DNA of 64,000 bases from Treponema sp. J25 (GTDB lineage: Bacteria; Spirochaetota; Spirochaetia; Treponematales; Breznakiellaceae). The notes under the pieces were generated by a model. The model worked only from the letters and a program-made list of their open reading frames with translations. It did not search any database and was not told the DNA's origin. The translations under genes and the position numbers were made by a program. The stretch lies in contig NZ_PTQW01000010.1 in NCBI RefSeq assembly GCF_004343725.1, positions 1 through 64,000 on the forward strand, given 5' to 3'. Below are positions 1 through 9,149 of this stretch, one piece after another (position 1 is the stretch's first letter; each line of letters begins with the position of its first letter).

Positions 1-145
1 TTTTATTTTGAGGCATTACGGTAGGAGGCTCGAAAAAGTACCCTTTGCATCGGCAGGAACCTGTTTTTTGGTGGGAGAAGGGGATCAATATGGTGCTCCC
101 CCTCGGGGTTCTCTGTAAAAATTTCAAAAAATAAAAACTTTAGTA

Positions 146-164
146 ACAAAATCCACTATTTTGT
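146..164. promoter_or_regulatory. Inverted repeat upstream of the lipoprotein/LysM pair
   Basis: Perfect 7-bp arms (ACAAAAT at 146-152, ATTTTGT at 158-164) around a 5-base centre, 57 bases before the ATG at 222. It could be an operator or a small hairpin. The rest of 1-221 holds no gene that I can support and no RNA family that I recognise. Confidence 0.3.
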
Positions 165-221
165 GTTGTGATAAATGAAAAATCGGTGTACAGTAAAGAA
201 ACTAAAAGTAAGGAGTTGCCT

Positions 222-1355
222 ATGCATAAGCAGTTAGGACGACTACTCGTATGGGTGGTGCTGGGGATGCTGGTGGCATCCTGTGCTGGTGCCCCCAAAC
301 CGGCAGTAGGTCCGGGGGAACAACCCACGGAAACCCCTACAGAACAGCCTGCGGTGGTACAGGAAACAGACCCTGATAAGTTGCCACCGGATCAGGCGAC
401 GGAAGCGGCCCTCCTTGATCAGCAGGGACGGACGGAAAAGGCCCGCAAGTTCGCCTTTGATGTGGGAAGCCCGGAATTCTTTGCCGATGAATGGAAAGCC
501 GTAGAGGCCCAGTTTATTCAGGCAAAGGAACTTTCTCAGCAGAAGACGATGGGTACCTATAAAAAGGCAACGGAGCTGTATCGTCAGGCCGCGGACACCT
601 ATGAAGCATTAGCGCAGAAGGCCCTTCCCCTCTATGCCCAGAAGCGGAAAGAGGATCTCCAGCGTCTTCGCTCTCAGGCTGTAACCGCAGGGGCTCAAGA
701 GCGGGTACCGGAGCTTCTCGTTACCGCCGACGAATCGGCGGATAAGGCCCAGGCCCTTTTCGATGCGAAGGAGTATTATGGAGCTATCGATGCTGCCATT
801 GTTGCGGAGAACCGCTATGTGATCCTTGCCATGGGCATGAAGGCCTATACGGTCCAGCAGGAAATCGATCGACGGAATTTCCGGGTGTATGATGAAAGTA
901 ACTATACCCTGGCGGAATCAAAGCTTCAGGAATCAATCCTGTCGTATAAAGAAGGGGACCTTGACAAGTCCCGCAATGCCGCAGAGGAATCCCTGTTACG
1001 CTTTAATCTGGCCCTGAATAAGGGGAAAGAGATGAATGCCCGAACCCTTTCTGATGGGGCAAATAAAGAACGACAGGCCGCATTGGATCTCAAGGCCCAT
1101 GTGGCGGTAAAACAGGACTATGATGCGGCGAATGCGGTTCTTGCAAAGGCAGAGGCGGCCTTTAAAGCAGAAAAATATGATGAGGCGGCAGAACTCTATC
1201 AAGAGGCGGCAGTTCAATTTGGCAAAGTTCGGCAGGTAGCGGCCCAGAAGCGACAACAGGCCGAAGAAGCGCTCCAGAAAGCCCAGGCAGGAATTACCGC
1301 AACGGAAGAATCCGCACGACGGGCAAATGAAATCCTGCAGGGAGGTGCCCAATGA
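222..1355 (+). CDS. Predicted helical (TPR-like) lipoprotein
   Basis: A 377-residue envelope lipoprotein. The start at 222 is chosen over an upstream in-frame start at 168 because AGGAG (211-215) precedes it and the product then begins with a basic n-region, a hydrophobic core and a lipobox V-A-S-C with Cys21. After a Pro/Glu/Thr-rich linker (about 25-70) the chain is almost wholly helical and Ala/Glu/Lys/Gln-rich. It shows TPR-like repeats (for example YKKATELYRQAADTYEALA and YDEAAELYQEAAVQF) and a coiled-coil-like C-terminus. The stop overlaps the next start (ATGA, 1352-1355), so the two are translationally coupled. Seen: lipobox and repeats. Inferred: a periplasmic scaffold partner of the LysM protein. 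No enzymatic motif is visible. Confidence 0.8.
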   Translation: MHKQLGRLLVWVVLGMLVASCAGAPKPAVGPGEQPTETPTEQPAVVQETDPDKLPPDQATEAALLDQQGRTEKARKFAFDVGSPEFFADEWKAVEAQFIQAKELSQQKTMGTYKKATELYRQAADTYEALAQKALPLYAQKRKEDLQRLRSQAVTAGAQERVPELLVTADESADKAQALFDAKEYYGAIDAAIVAENRYVILAMGMKAYTVQQEIDRRNFRVYDESNYTLAESKLQESILSYKEGDLDKSRNAAEESLLRFNLALNKGKEMNARTLSDGANKERQAALDLKAHVAVKQDYDAANAVLAKAEAAFKAEKYDEAAELYQEAAVQFGKVRQVAAQKRQQAEEALQKAQAGITATEESARRANEILQGGAQ

Positions 1356-2371
1356 AAGCCAAAATTTCTATGGCAATGATTTTTATCCTGTGGGTCTCTA
1401 TTTTTTCCCTGGGAGCCCAGGAAATAATAGGGGAAGAAATAGAACTGGTAGAGCCCAGGGGCGGAGAATTTGTTGAAACAGAAAGCCCGCAGGATCTCGT
1501 GGCGCTGGATGCTTTAGCGCCTTCTGAACTGGCCCTCGCAGAATCTGAGGTGGTTGCAGTAAGCGATAGTAACTCAGAGGTACTTGTGCAGGTTCTCCCT
1601 GTGCTGTGGAACCTCGATCTTGATTCTGGGGTGGGTGGTGTGGAACTGGACTTTAACTCTCTTGCCACGTTGGTGCAGGCTGTTGCTTCGGATTCTTCCC
1701 AGACGGTGGTAAGCGATCAGGAAGTTCCGCCGGGAGTCTTGAACAACGAGTATTATCGAGAAAGTCTCCGGTATAAGAAGCTTGCGCAGGAAGCCTTTGA
1801 GTATGGAGACTATGATGCGGCGGCCCAATATGCCGCGGAGTCCCTTAAATTTGCCCAGCAATCAAATGAATACATTGCGTTGCAACTTAAGATCCGGGAA
1901 GTAAATACCACGCTCCTTCAGGCAAAGACAAGGCTTGATTGGGCTGCATCGATTGGGGCGGATAAAACCTACCCCATTCAGGTAAGTCGGGCCCGGCAAT
2001 CCTACGATCAGGCCCTCCAGGCAAAGGAGGCGGAACAGTGGGATGAAGCCCTGCGTCTTGCCAGGGAAGCGGTTCAGGTTCTTGCGGAGGTCCAGGAATT
2101 GGCTCCTCTCCCGGCCAAATATACGGTTCGGCCCTGGGCGACCAGTCGGGATTGTCTGTGGAATATTGCGGGTTATAGCTGGGTGTACGGGGATCCGACT
2201 AAATGGAAGATCCTCTATGAAGCAAACAAAAAGAAGTTTCCGCAGCCGGATAATCCTAACTTGATTCACCCGGGAATGGTACTGGATATTCCCAGTATCC
2301 GGGGCGAATATCGGACGGGAGTGTGGGTAAGTGGCCGGGCCTATGTGCCTCTTCCTAAACCTGTAAAGTAG
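1352..2371 (+). CDS. Secreted LysM-domain peptidoglycan-binding protein
   Basis: A 339-residue exported protein. Residues 1-22 form a signal peptide ending near LGA-Q, with no lipobox Cys. The middle is acidic and then helical, with segments such as YDAAAQYAAESLKFAQQ that resemble the TPR-like repeats of the preceding lipoprotein. The C-terminus (about 257-316) reads as a LysM module: YTVRPW, then CLWNIA, GDPTKWKILYEANK, and NPNLIHPGMVLDIP. LysM domains bind the N-acetylglucosamine backbone of peptidoglycan, so the protein should be anchored to the wall in the periplasm. It overlaps the preceding gene by 4 bases and is followed by a terminator at 2463-2487, giving a two-gene operon. Partner function is inferred from repeat similarity and coupling. 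Confidence 0.85.
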   Translation: MKAKISMAMIFILWVSIFSLGAQEIIGEEIELVEPRGGEFVETESPQDLVALDALAPSELALAESEVVAVSDSNSEVLVQVLPVLWNLDLDSGVGGVELDFNSLATLVQAVASDSSQTVVSDQEVPPGVLNNEYYRESLRYKKLAQEAFEYGDYDAAAQYAAESLKFAQQSNEYIALQLKIREVNTTLLQAKTRLDWAASIGADKTYPIQVSRARQSYDQALQAKEAEQWDEALRLAREAVQVLAEVQELAPLPAKYTVRPWATSRDCLWNIAGYSWVYGDPTKWKILYEANKKKFPQPDNPNLIHPGMVLDIPSIRGEYRTGVWVSGRAYVPLPKPVK

Positions 2372-2462
2372 GGAAGTTCTCTCTTGGGCGAGTGGGGAGC
2401 TTTTAAAGGAGTTGATAAGAACCACCACCGCTAGATGAGATACAAAGTGTATAATGATCCAG

Positions 2463-2487
2463 GGGCCCCTTTTCAGGGCCCTTTTTT
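2463..2487 (+). terminator. Rho-independent terminator after the LysM gene
   Basis: A GGGCCC/GGGCCC stem (2463-2468 and 2476-2481) with a 7-base loop, followed directly by six T residues (2482-2487). It ends the lipoprotein/LysM operon. Confidence 0.8.
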
Positions 2488-2528
2488 ACGGGAAGGGCCG
2501 ATGCATACGACAACTGTTGGAGGTCCCT

Positions 2529-3116
2529 TTAGAGAGGGGCCGTTTGGGTAAGAGTTTTCCACTGTATAAACAGGGTGAGGGCGCTTGCCATAAGGGCATG
2601 CACATATGGGGGCTTCCCCATAGCAGAAAGCACCGTAGTAAAGGGGACCCGTTCCACATCTACATATTCATCGGCGTCAAGATGTTGGGTTCCTGTTTTT
2701 ACCAGGTCGGTGGCTAAAAAAACGTGAACGCGGTTTTTCATGATGGCAGGATTGGGACTGAACTCTCCGATTTTTTGGATGGTTCCGGCCACATACCCTG
2801 TTTCTTCCTGTAATTCCCGCCGGGCCCCTTCGATAGGATCTTCTCCCTTTTCTATGACCCCACCCGGGAATTCGGTGCTCAGACATTGGGACCCATGCCG
2901 CCATTGGTGAACCATCACAAAGGTATCTTCTGTTTCCTCTTGGAGGAGAGGAATAATAATGGCCCAATCGGGGGCATCTATCACTGAGAAACTTTTCGTA
3001 TCTCCCTCGGGAGAGCGACATGTCGTATCTTTTACGGAAAAAACTCGACATCGGTAGGTTTCATGTTCTTCCAGAAACGTCCATTGAAGATGTTGCTTTG
3101 TCATAGGAAGTATCAT
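2529..3116 (-). CDS. Nudix hydrolase, ADP-ribose pyrophosphatase-like
   Basis: A 195-residue Nudix enzyme. The complete Nudix box runs from G86 to Y108 and fits G-x5-E-x7-R-E-U-x-E-E-x-G-U exactly (E92, R100-E101, E104-E105, G107). These residues bind Mg2+ and place the nucleoside diphosphate-linked substrate. The upstream VMVHQWRHG segment and the length resemble ADP-sugar pyrophosphatases, so ADP-ribose is the most likely substrate, though Nudix substrates are hard to call. Neither the ATG at 3116 nor the in-frame ATG at 3104 has a clear Shine-Dalgarno sequence, so the start is uncertain by four codons. The gene is divergent from the sensor kinase at 3160, with only 43 bases between them. 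Confidence 0.88.
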   Translation of the reverse strand: MILPMTKQHLQWTFLEEHETYRCRVFSVKDTTCRSPEGDTKSFSVIDAPDWAIIIPLLQEETEDTFVMVHQWRHGSQCLSTEFPGGVIEKGEDPIEGARRELQEETGYVAGTIQKIGEFSPNPAIMKNRVHVFLATDLVKTGTQHLDADEYVDVERVPFTTVLSAMGKPPYVHALMASALTLFIQWKTLTQTAPL

Positions 3117-3124
3117 ATAAACTT

Positions 3125-3153
3125 TTGCATTTTTCGTATATCCCGGTTATACT
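3125..3153 (+). promoter_or_regulatory. Sigma-70-type promoter of the PAS sensor kinase
   Basis: TTGCAT (3125-3130), a 17-base spacer and TATACT (3148-3153). The ATG begins at 3160, so the transcript should start at or next to the first codon (leaderless). Confidence 0.6.
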
Positions 3154-3159
3154 ATTTTT

Positions 3160-4659
3160 ATGAAAAATAACGAGCCCATTCGTATCCTCTTTGCAAGCTC
3201 GGTGGAAGAAGAAAAAAAACGATTTGAACTTCTAATAGAGGTAAAAAAACTTCCCTACGAGGTGTATTATCCAAAGGATTTCCAGGAAGCGGATCGTATC
3301 ATCAGTACCGAACAAATTTCAATAATCATTACTGATACAAGTTTCTCCGCCGGGGCCTTCGCGGATTGGCTTTCCCTGTGGCCCTATCCCTATATACTCC
3401 TTGCCTATTATGGCGAAGAAGACATCGTCGATGAACTTATTCAGGATGAGGCCTGTAGTTTTATCATGAGGGATCCCTCATACCGCCATCTCGGGAGCCT
3501 TCCCACCATGATCCGGAAGGTTCTTAACATTCGGGAAAGTGTGGAACGGCAGAATGCTCACCTGCGGATTTCAGAGCAGCGCTACATGGAACTGGTAAGC
3601 TCCATCCCGGATATTGTGTATACCCTGGATGGAAAGGGCTGTTTTACCTATATAAACGACGCCATAACCCAGCTGGGGTATACCCCCTTGGAGTTAATTG
3701 GCAAGCACTTCTCCACCATTCTTGCGGAAGAAGAAATTCCCCGGGTAAGCCGGAAAGAGGTATTACCCCGCTATCGGGGTATACCGACCGGCCCGGAGCA
3801 TGCCCCGAAGTTGTTTGACGAACGTCGGCGGGGTCCCCGTATGACCCGACACCTGGTGGTAAAGTTAAAGCCTAAAACCGATTCTTCCGCTGAGATGGCT
3901 ACCACCGCCGTGGTCTATTCTTACGGAGAAGTGGCCGCGGTGGGGATTGAACTTCCCGAATATGAGGGGATGGAAATCGGAACGGTAGGCATTATTCGGG
4001 ATGTGACCCAGCGAAAAAAGAAGGAAATCGAGCTCGAAAATGAACTCTATCATAAAGATATGCTGTTACGGGAAATTTATCATCGTATAAAGAATAATCT
4101 CCAGGTGATTGCAAGTCTTATCCGGTACCGTTGCGATGATCTTCAGGATGAACAGAGTAAGGAGATCTTTCTGGACCTTCAAAATAAAATCGAAGCCATC
4201 GCCCTGGTGCATGAACAACTCTATTCTAATCGGGTCGTTGGAAAGGTAAATATAAAAGAATTCCTTTCCCAGCTGATAGAATTGTTGCAGGATTCCTATT
4301 CGGTGAACCGAACAAAAGTACAAACCACCCTTTCTTGTGAGGCGGTTCAGATTGATTCCGAACGGGCCCTCCCCCTCACCCTTTTATTGATAGAGATTTT
4401 GAACGAGAGTTATCAATATGGGGTGCAACGGAATGGGGGTAGCATTCACATTCTGCTTCAAGTAAAGAAAAACATTCTTCGACTTACTATTGATGATGAT
4501 AGAAAGGGTATACCATCTGCAGACATGAACCTCTTTAACGTGGTAGATGTACGGCTTATTAAGGCTTTTGTGGATCAACTCCATGGATCCTACCGATGGG
4601 ACCATACAGACGGAAGTCATTTTGAGCTGGAATTTTCTCTCCGAAATGGGAAAAACTGA
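3160..4659 (+). CDS. PAS-domain sensor histidine kinase (HisKA_2 type) with receiver-like N-terminus
   Basis: A 499-residue soluble kinase with no membrane segment. Residues 1-120 have the alternating strand/helix look of a CheY-like receiver but I cannot place the usual Asp/Lys set, so it may be a pseudo-receiver. Residues about 137-285 form a PAS domain (YMELVSSIPDIVYTLDGKG) with a long insertion, ending in the VGIIRDVTQRKK linker. The phosphoacceptor is H308 in EIYHRIKNNLQVIASLI, the signature of the HisKA_2 family. The C-terminal ATPase domain (about 390-497) has an N-box-like NESYQYG and a weak G-box. HisKA_2 kinases often signal to separate response regulators; none is adjacent, so this is an orphan. 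There is no Shine-Dalgarno sequence. Confidence 0.8.
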   Translation: MKNNEPIRILFASSVEEEKKRFELLIEVKKLPYEVYYPKDFQEADRIISTEQISIIITDTSFSAGAFADWLSLWPYPYILLAYYGEEDIVDELIQDEACSFIMRDPSYRHLGSLPTMIRKVLNIRESVERQNAHLRISEQRYMELVSSIPDIVYTLDGKGCFTYINDAITQLGYTPLELIGKHFSTILAEEEIPRVSRKEVLPRYRGIPTGPEHAPKLFDERRRGPRMTRHLVVKLKPKTDSSAEMATTAVVYSYGEVAAVGIELPEYEGMEIGTVGIIRDVTQRKKKEIELENELYHKDMLLREIYHRIKNNLQVIASLIRYRCDDLQDEQSKEIFLDLQNKIEAIALVHEQLYSNRVVGKVNIKEFLSQLIELLQDSYSVNRTKVQTTLSCEAVQIDSERALPLTLLLIEILNESYQYGVQRNGGSIHILLQVKKNILRLTIDDDRKGIPSADMNLFNVVDVRLIKAFVDQLHGSYRWDHTDGSHFELEFSLRNGKN

Positions 4660-4878
4660 TGTGGAACGTGTTTTTGGGGGCCGCTCCCCCTGTCCAAGAT
4701 CGATTTTTGACAATCTGCTTTTTTCCTTATATCCTTTACTATGGGTAGTTTACCTCACAGACGGGGAACGATCTCTCAAAGAGGAATGGGTGAGTAAGGA
4801 ACAAGGACGGAAGAAAGATGGTACGGTTTTAAAGGATTCCCTGGCTGTGCTCATTCTTTGTTGTAGGGAGGCGGTGCT

Positions 4879-5700
4879 ATGGCGGTGATTGCGATTTCTC
4901 GGGAATTAGCGGCCCTGGGAGATGAAACGGCGCGAGAATTGGCTATCAAGATGGGCTACCGTTTTGTAGATAAAGAAACGCTGGAACAGCGAATTGCCTC
5001 ATATGGTTTCAGTATAAAAAAAATTGAGAAATTTGATGAGAAAAAACCGGGCTTCTGGGCATCCATTTCTCGGGATAAGGATGATTATCTCCACTATCTT
5101 AAAATGGCCTTGTACGAAGAAGCTGAAATGGGAAACTGTATCTTTGTGGGTCGTGGTGCCTTTGCGTTACTCAAAGGCTTGCCTGCGGTTATATCGATTC
5201 GCCTTGTCTCTCCCCTTTCGATACGGTTGGAGCGGGTTAAAAGCTATTTCCATTGCGATGAAAAACGGGCCCGCATGATTATCGAACAAAGCGATCGGGA
5301 TCGCAGTGCCTTTCATCGGTACTTTTTCGATATTGATTGGGATGATGCGACGAATTATCATATCACCTTCAATACCGGCATTATCCATCCTACTATGGCT
5401 GCGGAATTGGTGGTACATTTTGTGCAGCACCTCGTACAGCCAGGGGAGGAAGAACTTCTTATGCATAAACTCGCTAATCTTTCGCTCGGAGAACGAATTG
5501 TACACCAGATTTTATATTCTTTGGGAATCCCTATTCATTTTATGGAAGCCCAGGTAGAAGGAGATCAGGTGATGCTCCGGGGGGTGGCGAGTTCTCCTTC
5601 TGCGGCTGAGGCTGCTGTGGCGGGGGCCCAGCAAGTGCCTGGTGTTCGCCATGTATCGTCTGAAATCCAGGTGGTGCAAGAGTATAGTGTTATGCCCTGA
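4879..5700 (+). CDS. Cytidylate kinase-like protein with C-terminal BON-like domain
   Basis: A 273-residue protein. Residues 1-190 match the cytidylate-kinase-like family: an AISRELAALGDETARELA start, VDKETLEQ, a GRGAFALL segment where the nucleotide-binding core lies, and the R-x6-Y-x5-D LID-like stretch around DRDRSAFHRYFFDIDW. In this family the canonical P-loop is reduced, so CMP kinase activity cannot be assumed. Residues about 198-270 look like a BON module (VEGDQVMLRGVASSPSAAEA, then VPGVRHVSSEIQVV), a small fold linked to membrane or ligand association. The combination is unusual. An AGGGAGG ribosome site lies 5-10 bases before the ATG. The gene stands alone; the 219 bases before it hold no gene I can support. 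Confidence 0.75.
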   Translation: MAVIAISRELAALGDETARELAIKMGYRFVDKETLEQRIASYGFSIKKIEKFDEKKPGFWASISRDKDDYLHYLKMALYEEAEMGNCIFVGRGAFALLKGLPAVISIRLVSPLSIRLERVKSYFHCDEKRARMIIEQSDRDRSAFHRYFFDIDWDDATNYHITFNTGIIHPTMAAELVVHFVQHLVQPGEEELLMHKLANLSLGERIVHQILYSLGIPIHFMEAQVEGDQVMLRGVASSPSAAEAAVAGAQQVPGVRHVSSEIQVVQEYSVMP

Positions 5701-5774
5701 GGTAATAGACCATATACCTGCTCTTTCTGAAAAAAAGAGGGCAAGCTTTTGTATATCTGTTTTTAAATGTTTTT

Positions 5775-5824
5775 AAAAAATCCCCTGCTCCTTTACCTTT
5801 ATAGATATGTGTAAGAGCAGGGGA
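5775..5824 (-). terminator. Terminator of pckG
   Basis: Ten-base perfect stem TCCCCTGCTC (5781-5790) with GAGCAGGGGA (5815-5824), extended by a few pairs. On the minus strand it is followed by six U residues (A tract at 5775-5780), as expected for an intrinsic terminator of the gene to its right. Confidence 0.8.
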
Positions 5825-5842
5825 ATTCTTAATTAAAAAGCC

Positions 5843-7663
5843 TTACTTCTGCAGCCGTTTTTCAATGGCATCCAGTTCATCCCAGAGTTCTTTGGGAAGC
5901 TTGGAGCCGAATTTGGGATAGTGATTCTCCCGAATATCGGCGATTTCTTTCTTCCAGCCTTCGATGTCCACCGCCAGGAGTTCCTTCATGTCTGCTTCGG
6001 AAACGCCTTCCGGCCGCTGGATAGCGTCGATAGTAGGCATATACCCGATCGGTGTATCCACCGCTTTACCCGTTCCGTCGCAGCGCTCGAAGATCCACGC
6101 CAGAACGCGGCTATTTTCACCGTAACCGGGCCACAGCCACTTGCCATCGGCGGTTTTCCGGAACCAGTTGACAAAGAAGATCTTGGGAAGTTTGTCTTCG
6201 GTGGTCTTCTTGCCAATGTTGATCCAGTGTTTAAAGTAATCGCCCATGTGGTATCCACAGAAGGGGAGCATGGCAAAGGGATCTCGCCGGATGGTTCCCG
6301 CCTTAAGGTCCAGGGCAGCGGTAGTAATTTCAGAGCCTACGATAGACCCCATGAAAACTCCATGAACCCAGTTTTTGGCTTCATGGACGAGCGGAACAAT
6401 GCTTGGCCGCCGACCCCCAAAGAGAATGGCATCGACCGGGACCCCGTTCGGATCTTCCCATTCGGGGGCCATAACAGGGCACTGACGGGCTGGAGCAGTA
6501 AAGCGGGCATTCGGGTGGGCCGCTGGTTCCTGGGCCTTGTTGTTCTTATCCTGTACCCACTCATTCCCCTTCCAGTCGATGAGTTTGCCGGGAGCGTCGT
6601 ACCCAATACCTTCCCACCACACATCTTTATCTTCGGTCATACCCACATTAGTAAAGATGGTGTTTTTCTCGATGGAACGCATAGCATTGGGGTTCGATTG
6701 CATGTTAGTACCAGGGGCTACGCCGAAGAACCCTGCTTCGGGATTAATCGCGTACAGCCGTCCATCCTTACCGAATTTCATCCAGGCGATGTCGTCACCT
6801 ACCGTTTCTACTTTCCAGCCGGGAATAGTAGGTACGAGCATGGCAAGGTTTGTTTTACCGCAGGCTGAGGGGAAGGCGGCGCAGATGTATTTGGATTTCC
6901 CCGCGGGGTTGGTAATCTTAAGGATAAGCATGTGTTCGGCAAGCCACCCTTCATCCCGGGCTATGACTGAAGCGATGCGAAGGGCAAGACACTTTTTCCC
7001 AAGCAGGGCGTTCCCACCATATCCAGAGCCGTAGGACCAGATTTCCCGGGTTTCGGGGAAGTGGGAGATATATTTTTTCTCAAGAGGAGCGCAGGGCCAT
7101 TTCCCATTGTCGCTTTCGCCGGCCGCGAGGGGCTTACCTACCGAGTGGAGACAGGGCACGTACTCACCGTTTTTGCCAAGTACATCCAGAACCTTCTTCC
7201 CAACCCGGGTCATGATGTGCATGTTGACCACTACGTACTCGGAATCGGTAATTTCCACCCCAATTTTGGCAATGTTGGAACCCACCGGCCCCATGGAGAA
7301 GGGGATGACATACATGTGTCGACCCTTCATACAACCCCGATACAGGTCGGTCATGGTCTTTTTCAGTTCCACGGGATCAAGCCAGTTATTGGTGGGACCC
7401 GCGTCATCCTGGGATTTACTTGCGATGTAGGTGCGGTTTTCTACCCGGGCTACGTCGGAAGGATCGGAACGGAAAAGGTAGCATCCAGGGCGTTTCTGGG
7501 GATTAAGGGGCGTTGCCATGCCAGAGTCTACCAGCTTCTTGATCATGGCATCATATTCCTGCTGAGAGCCGTCGCAGACATACACGTCTTCAGGCTGCAT
7601 GAGGGCGACCGCCTCCTGAATCCACTTTTTAAGACCTTCATGCTGAAGTTCTTCAACTTTCAT
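5843..7663 (-). CDS. pckG: Phosphoenolpyruvate carboxykinase (GTP)
   Basis: A 606-residue cytosolic enzyme interconverting oxaloacetate + GTP and PEP + CO2 + GDP. It is full length for the GTP-dependent family. The family-specific P-loop FPSACGKTN is at 264-272, preceded by [13 protein letters not shown] (118-129), and [18 protein letters not shown] and [13 protein letters not shown] further on, all typical of animal/actinobacterial-type GTP PEPCK and not of the ATP enzyme. In an anaerobic saccharolytic spirochaete it probably works in the PEP-carboxylating direction to make oxaloacetate (inference). The start is supported by AAGGAG upstream, a good promoter lies at 7743-7771 and a terminator at 5775-5824, so it is monocistronic. 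Confidence 0.98.
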   Translation of the reverse strand: MKVEELQHEGLKKWIQEAVALMQPEDVYVCDGSQQEYDAMIKKLVDSGMATPLNPQKRPGCYLFRSDPSDVARVENRTYIASKSQDDAGPTNNWLDPVELKKTMTDLYRGCMKGRHMYVIPFSMGPVGSNIAKIGVEITDSEYVVVNMHIMTRVGKKVLDVLGKNGEYVPCLHSVGKPLAAGESDNGKWPCAPLEKKYISHFPETREIWSYGSGYGGNALLGKKCLALRIASVIARDEGWLAEHMLILKITNPAGKSKYICAAFPSACGKTNLAMLVPTIPGWKVETVGDDIAWMKFGKDGRLYAINPEAGFFGVAPGTNMQSNPNAMRSIEKNTIFTNVGMTEDKDVWWEGIGYDAPGKLIDWKGNEWVQDKNNKAQEPAAHPNARFTAPARQCPVMAPEWEDPNGVPVDAILFGGRRPSIVPLVHEAKNWVHGVFMGSIVGSEITTAALDLKAGTIRRDPFAMLPFCGYHMGDYFKHWINIGKKTTEDKLPKIFFVNWFRKTADGKWLWPGYGENSRVLAWIFERCDGTGKAVDTPIGYMPTIDAIQRPEGVSEADMKELLAVDIEGWKKEIADIRENHYPKFGSKLPKELWDELDAIEKRLQK

Positions 7664-7742
7664 AGGAGCTCCTTATGAGAAAAGGTTTGGCATCTGTGAA
7701 TACAGATGAGGGGGGCTGCCTTATACAGAGGCGAACACCAGT

Positions 7743-7771
7743 ATAGTACAAAAAAGATCGATATTAGACAA
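7743..7771 (-). promoter_or_regulatory. Predicted pckG promoter
   Basis: On the minus strand TTGTCT (7766-7771), a 17-base spacer and TACTAT (7743-7748). This lies 80 bases before the start codon and predicts a leader of about 70 bases. Confidence 0.55.
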
Positions 7772-7877
7772 GGGGGCGATAGTTAAAGAAGACAATTGAT
7801 TTTAGATAGAACCGGCAATTATGTGCTAAAAAGAGGCTTATTTCATTACACCTGCTTCAGAAACCCTAAAAAGGGGG

Positions 7878-8255
7878 TTATGCCACCATGTTGAGGAAAG
7901 TTCCTTCCCGTAAAGAGGGGCTGGGCTGATAGGGAAATGCTTGATGGGCCCTCTGGGCTGCCTTAAGTTCCTTTGTGTATTGATCTATGAGGGCATCTAT
8001 CTGTTTTTCTGAAAGGGCCGTGTTGGATAGGGTAGGGCTTCCCTTTTTGAGTTGAGAAAGCTGTTCTATCAGGGTATCCAAAATTTTAAGCCGGGTAATA
8101 CTTATCCCCCGTTCTCCTTCCGGGGCCGGGGTACCTGATACATGACGAAAATGGGAATAGATATAGGCATCAGGGGATACGGGCAAAGTAAATTTCCCCT
8201 GTCCCTGAAAGATTGCCTGAGGAAATAAAGAAACAGAAGATATGCCATATATCAT
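7878..8255 (-). CDS. Small hypothetical protein
   Basis: A 125-residue protein that I do not recognise. It has an AGAGGA ribosome site six bases before the ATG and its own intergenic space, which supports it as a gene. The first half is mixed and contains YIYSHFRHVSGTPAPEGERG; the second half is helical and charged (ISITRLKILDTLIEQLSQLKK and SEKQIDALIDQYTKELKAAQRAH), which could form a coiled coil. No signal peptide, membrane span or Cys/His cluster is visible. It is divergent from the TtcA-like gene and follows the pckG promoter region. A spirochaete-specific protein is likely, but no function can be assigned. Confidence 0.6.
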   Translation of the reverse strand: MIYGISSVSLFPQAIFQGQGKFTLPVSPDAYIYSHFRHVSGTPAPEGERGISITRLKILDTLIEQLSQLKKGSPTLSNTALSEKQIDALIDQYTKELKAAQRAHQAFPYQPSPSLREGTFLNMVA

Positions 8256-8426
8256 AGGTATCCTCTCCCCCGAAAAGATAAACGTTCTCTAACATGAGTA
8301 TCGGTAAAAAATGGCTCTTTTTTAGAAGATTTTTATATTCCTATCCCATTCCTCTAAAATCTTTATCCCTCTTGTAAAATATGGTATAGTCTACCCGTCG
8401 TTAAATTTGCTGCAGGAGAAATACCG

Positions 8427-9149
8427 GTGGCTCTGTATCATATAGAAAAACTCATCGCCAAAGCCGTGCTTGACTACCAGATGATTCAGGAAGGGGACCG
8501 CATTCTTATCGGTGCTTCGGGGGGAAAAGATTCAACCACCCTTGCCTGGGCCTTAAGTCGCCGCCGAAAATGGCAGAGGCCCTCTTTTGAGTTAGTAGCC
8601 CTCCGAATAGCCACGGATGTGCCGGGAGGACAGCTTCCTCCTGAGGCGGTTCGATATATTGAAAATCTATACCGTAGCTGGGAGATTCCCCTTATTACCA
8701 TAGAAGTCCCGGTGATGGCCCTGGTAAAACCAGGCCAGGCCATGAACTGCTATTGGTGTTCTACCCTGCGACGGACGGAGTTGCTCAAATATGCCCTGAG
8801 TCATGGGTGTAATAAGATTGCCCTGGGACATCACCTTGATGATATTTTAACCACCCTTTTGATGAACATGACAAAGAAGGGGGAATTAGGAACCATGCCG
8901 CCCCGGCTACGGTACGAAAAGTACCCCATCGAAATTATTCGTCCCCTTACGCTGGTAACGGAAGAACAGATTCGTAACTTTGCGGAGGAGATGGGCTGGG
9001 CTAAGCACACCTGTTCCTGTGCCTGGGGGGGTGATAAAGAACGAAAGGATTACCAGCGACGGCTTGAGGTGCTTACCGGGGGAAGTAAAGAAGCCAAATA
9101 CCTTATGCTCCGCTCCCTTTCCCACATAAAAGAAGGGTACTTAGCCTAG
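8427..9149 (+). CDS. TtcA-like tRNA 2-thiocytidine synthetase (PP-loop ATPase)
   Basis: A 240-residue member of the PP-loop superfamily. The ATP-binding SGGKDS is at 31-36. C108-Y-W-C111 is the CxxC pair that in TtcA holds an iron-sulfur cluster with a third Cys (here C196 or C198 in HTCSC). HHLDDILTTLLMN fits the conserved second motif of the family. TtcA adenylates and thiolates C32 of tRNAs. The protein is shorter than E. coli TtcA (about 310), so a paralogous PP-loop thiolase is possible. The start is GTG at 8427 with GCAGGAG at 8412-8418. A TATAGT hexamer lies about 40 bases upstream. Confidence 0.82.
   Translation: MALYHIEKLIAKAVLDYQMIQEGDRILIGASGGKDSTTLAWALSRRRKWQRPSFELVALRIATDVPGGQLPPEAVRYIENLYRSWEIPLITIEVPVMALVKPGQAMNCYWCSTLRRTELLKYALSHGCNKIALGHHLDDILTTLLMNMTKKGELGTMPPRLRYEKYPIEIIRPLTLVTEEQIRNFAEEMGWAKHTCSCAWGGDKERKDYQRRLEVLTGGSKEAKYLMLRSLSHIKEGYLA

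Noticed and set aside
4547-4888. Plus-strand 113-residue frame across the end of the PAS kinase
   Set aside because: It begins inside the kinase gene in another frame, overlaps the next start, and has no family resemblance.
5921-6868. Long antisense frame (315 residues) opposite pckG
   Set aside because: Typical shadow of a strongly codon-biased gene; pckG is beyond doubt and the antisense product has no recognisable motif.
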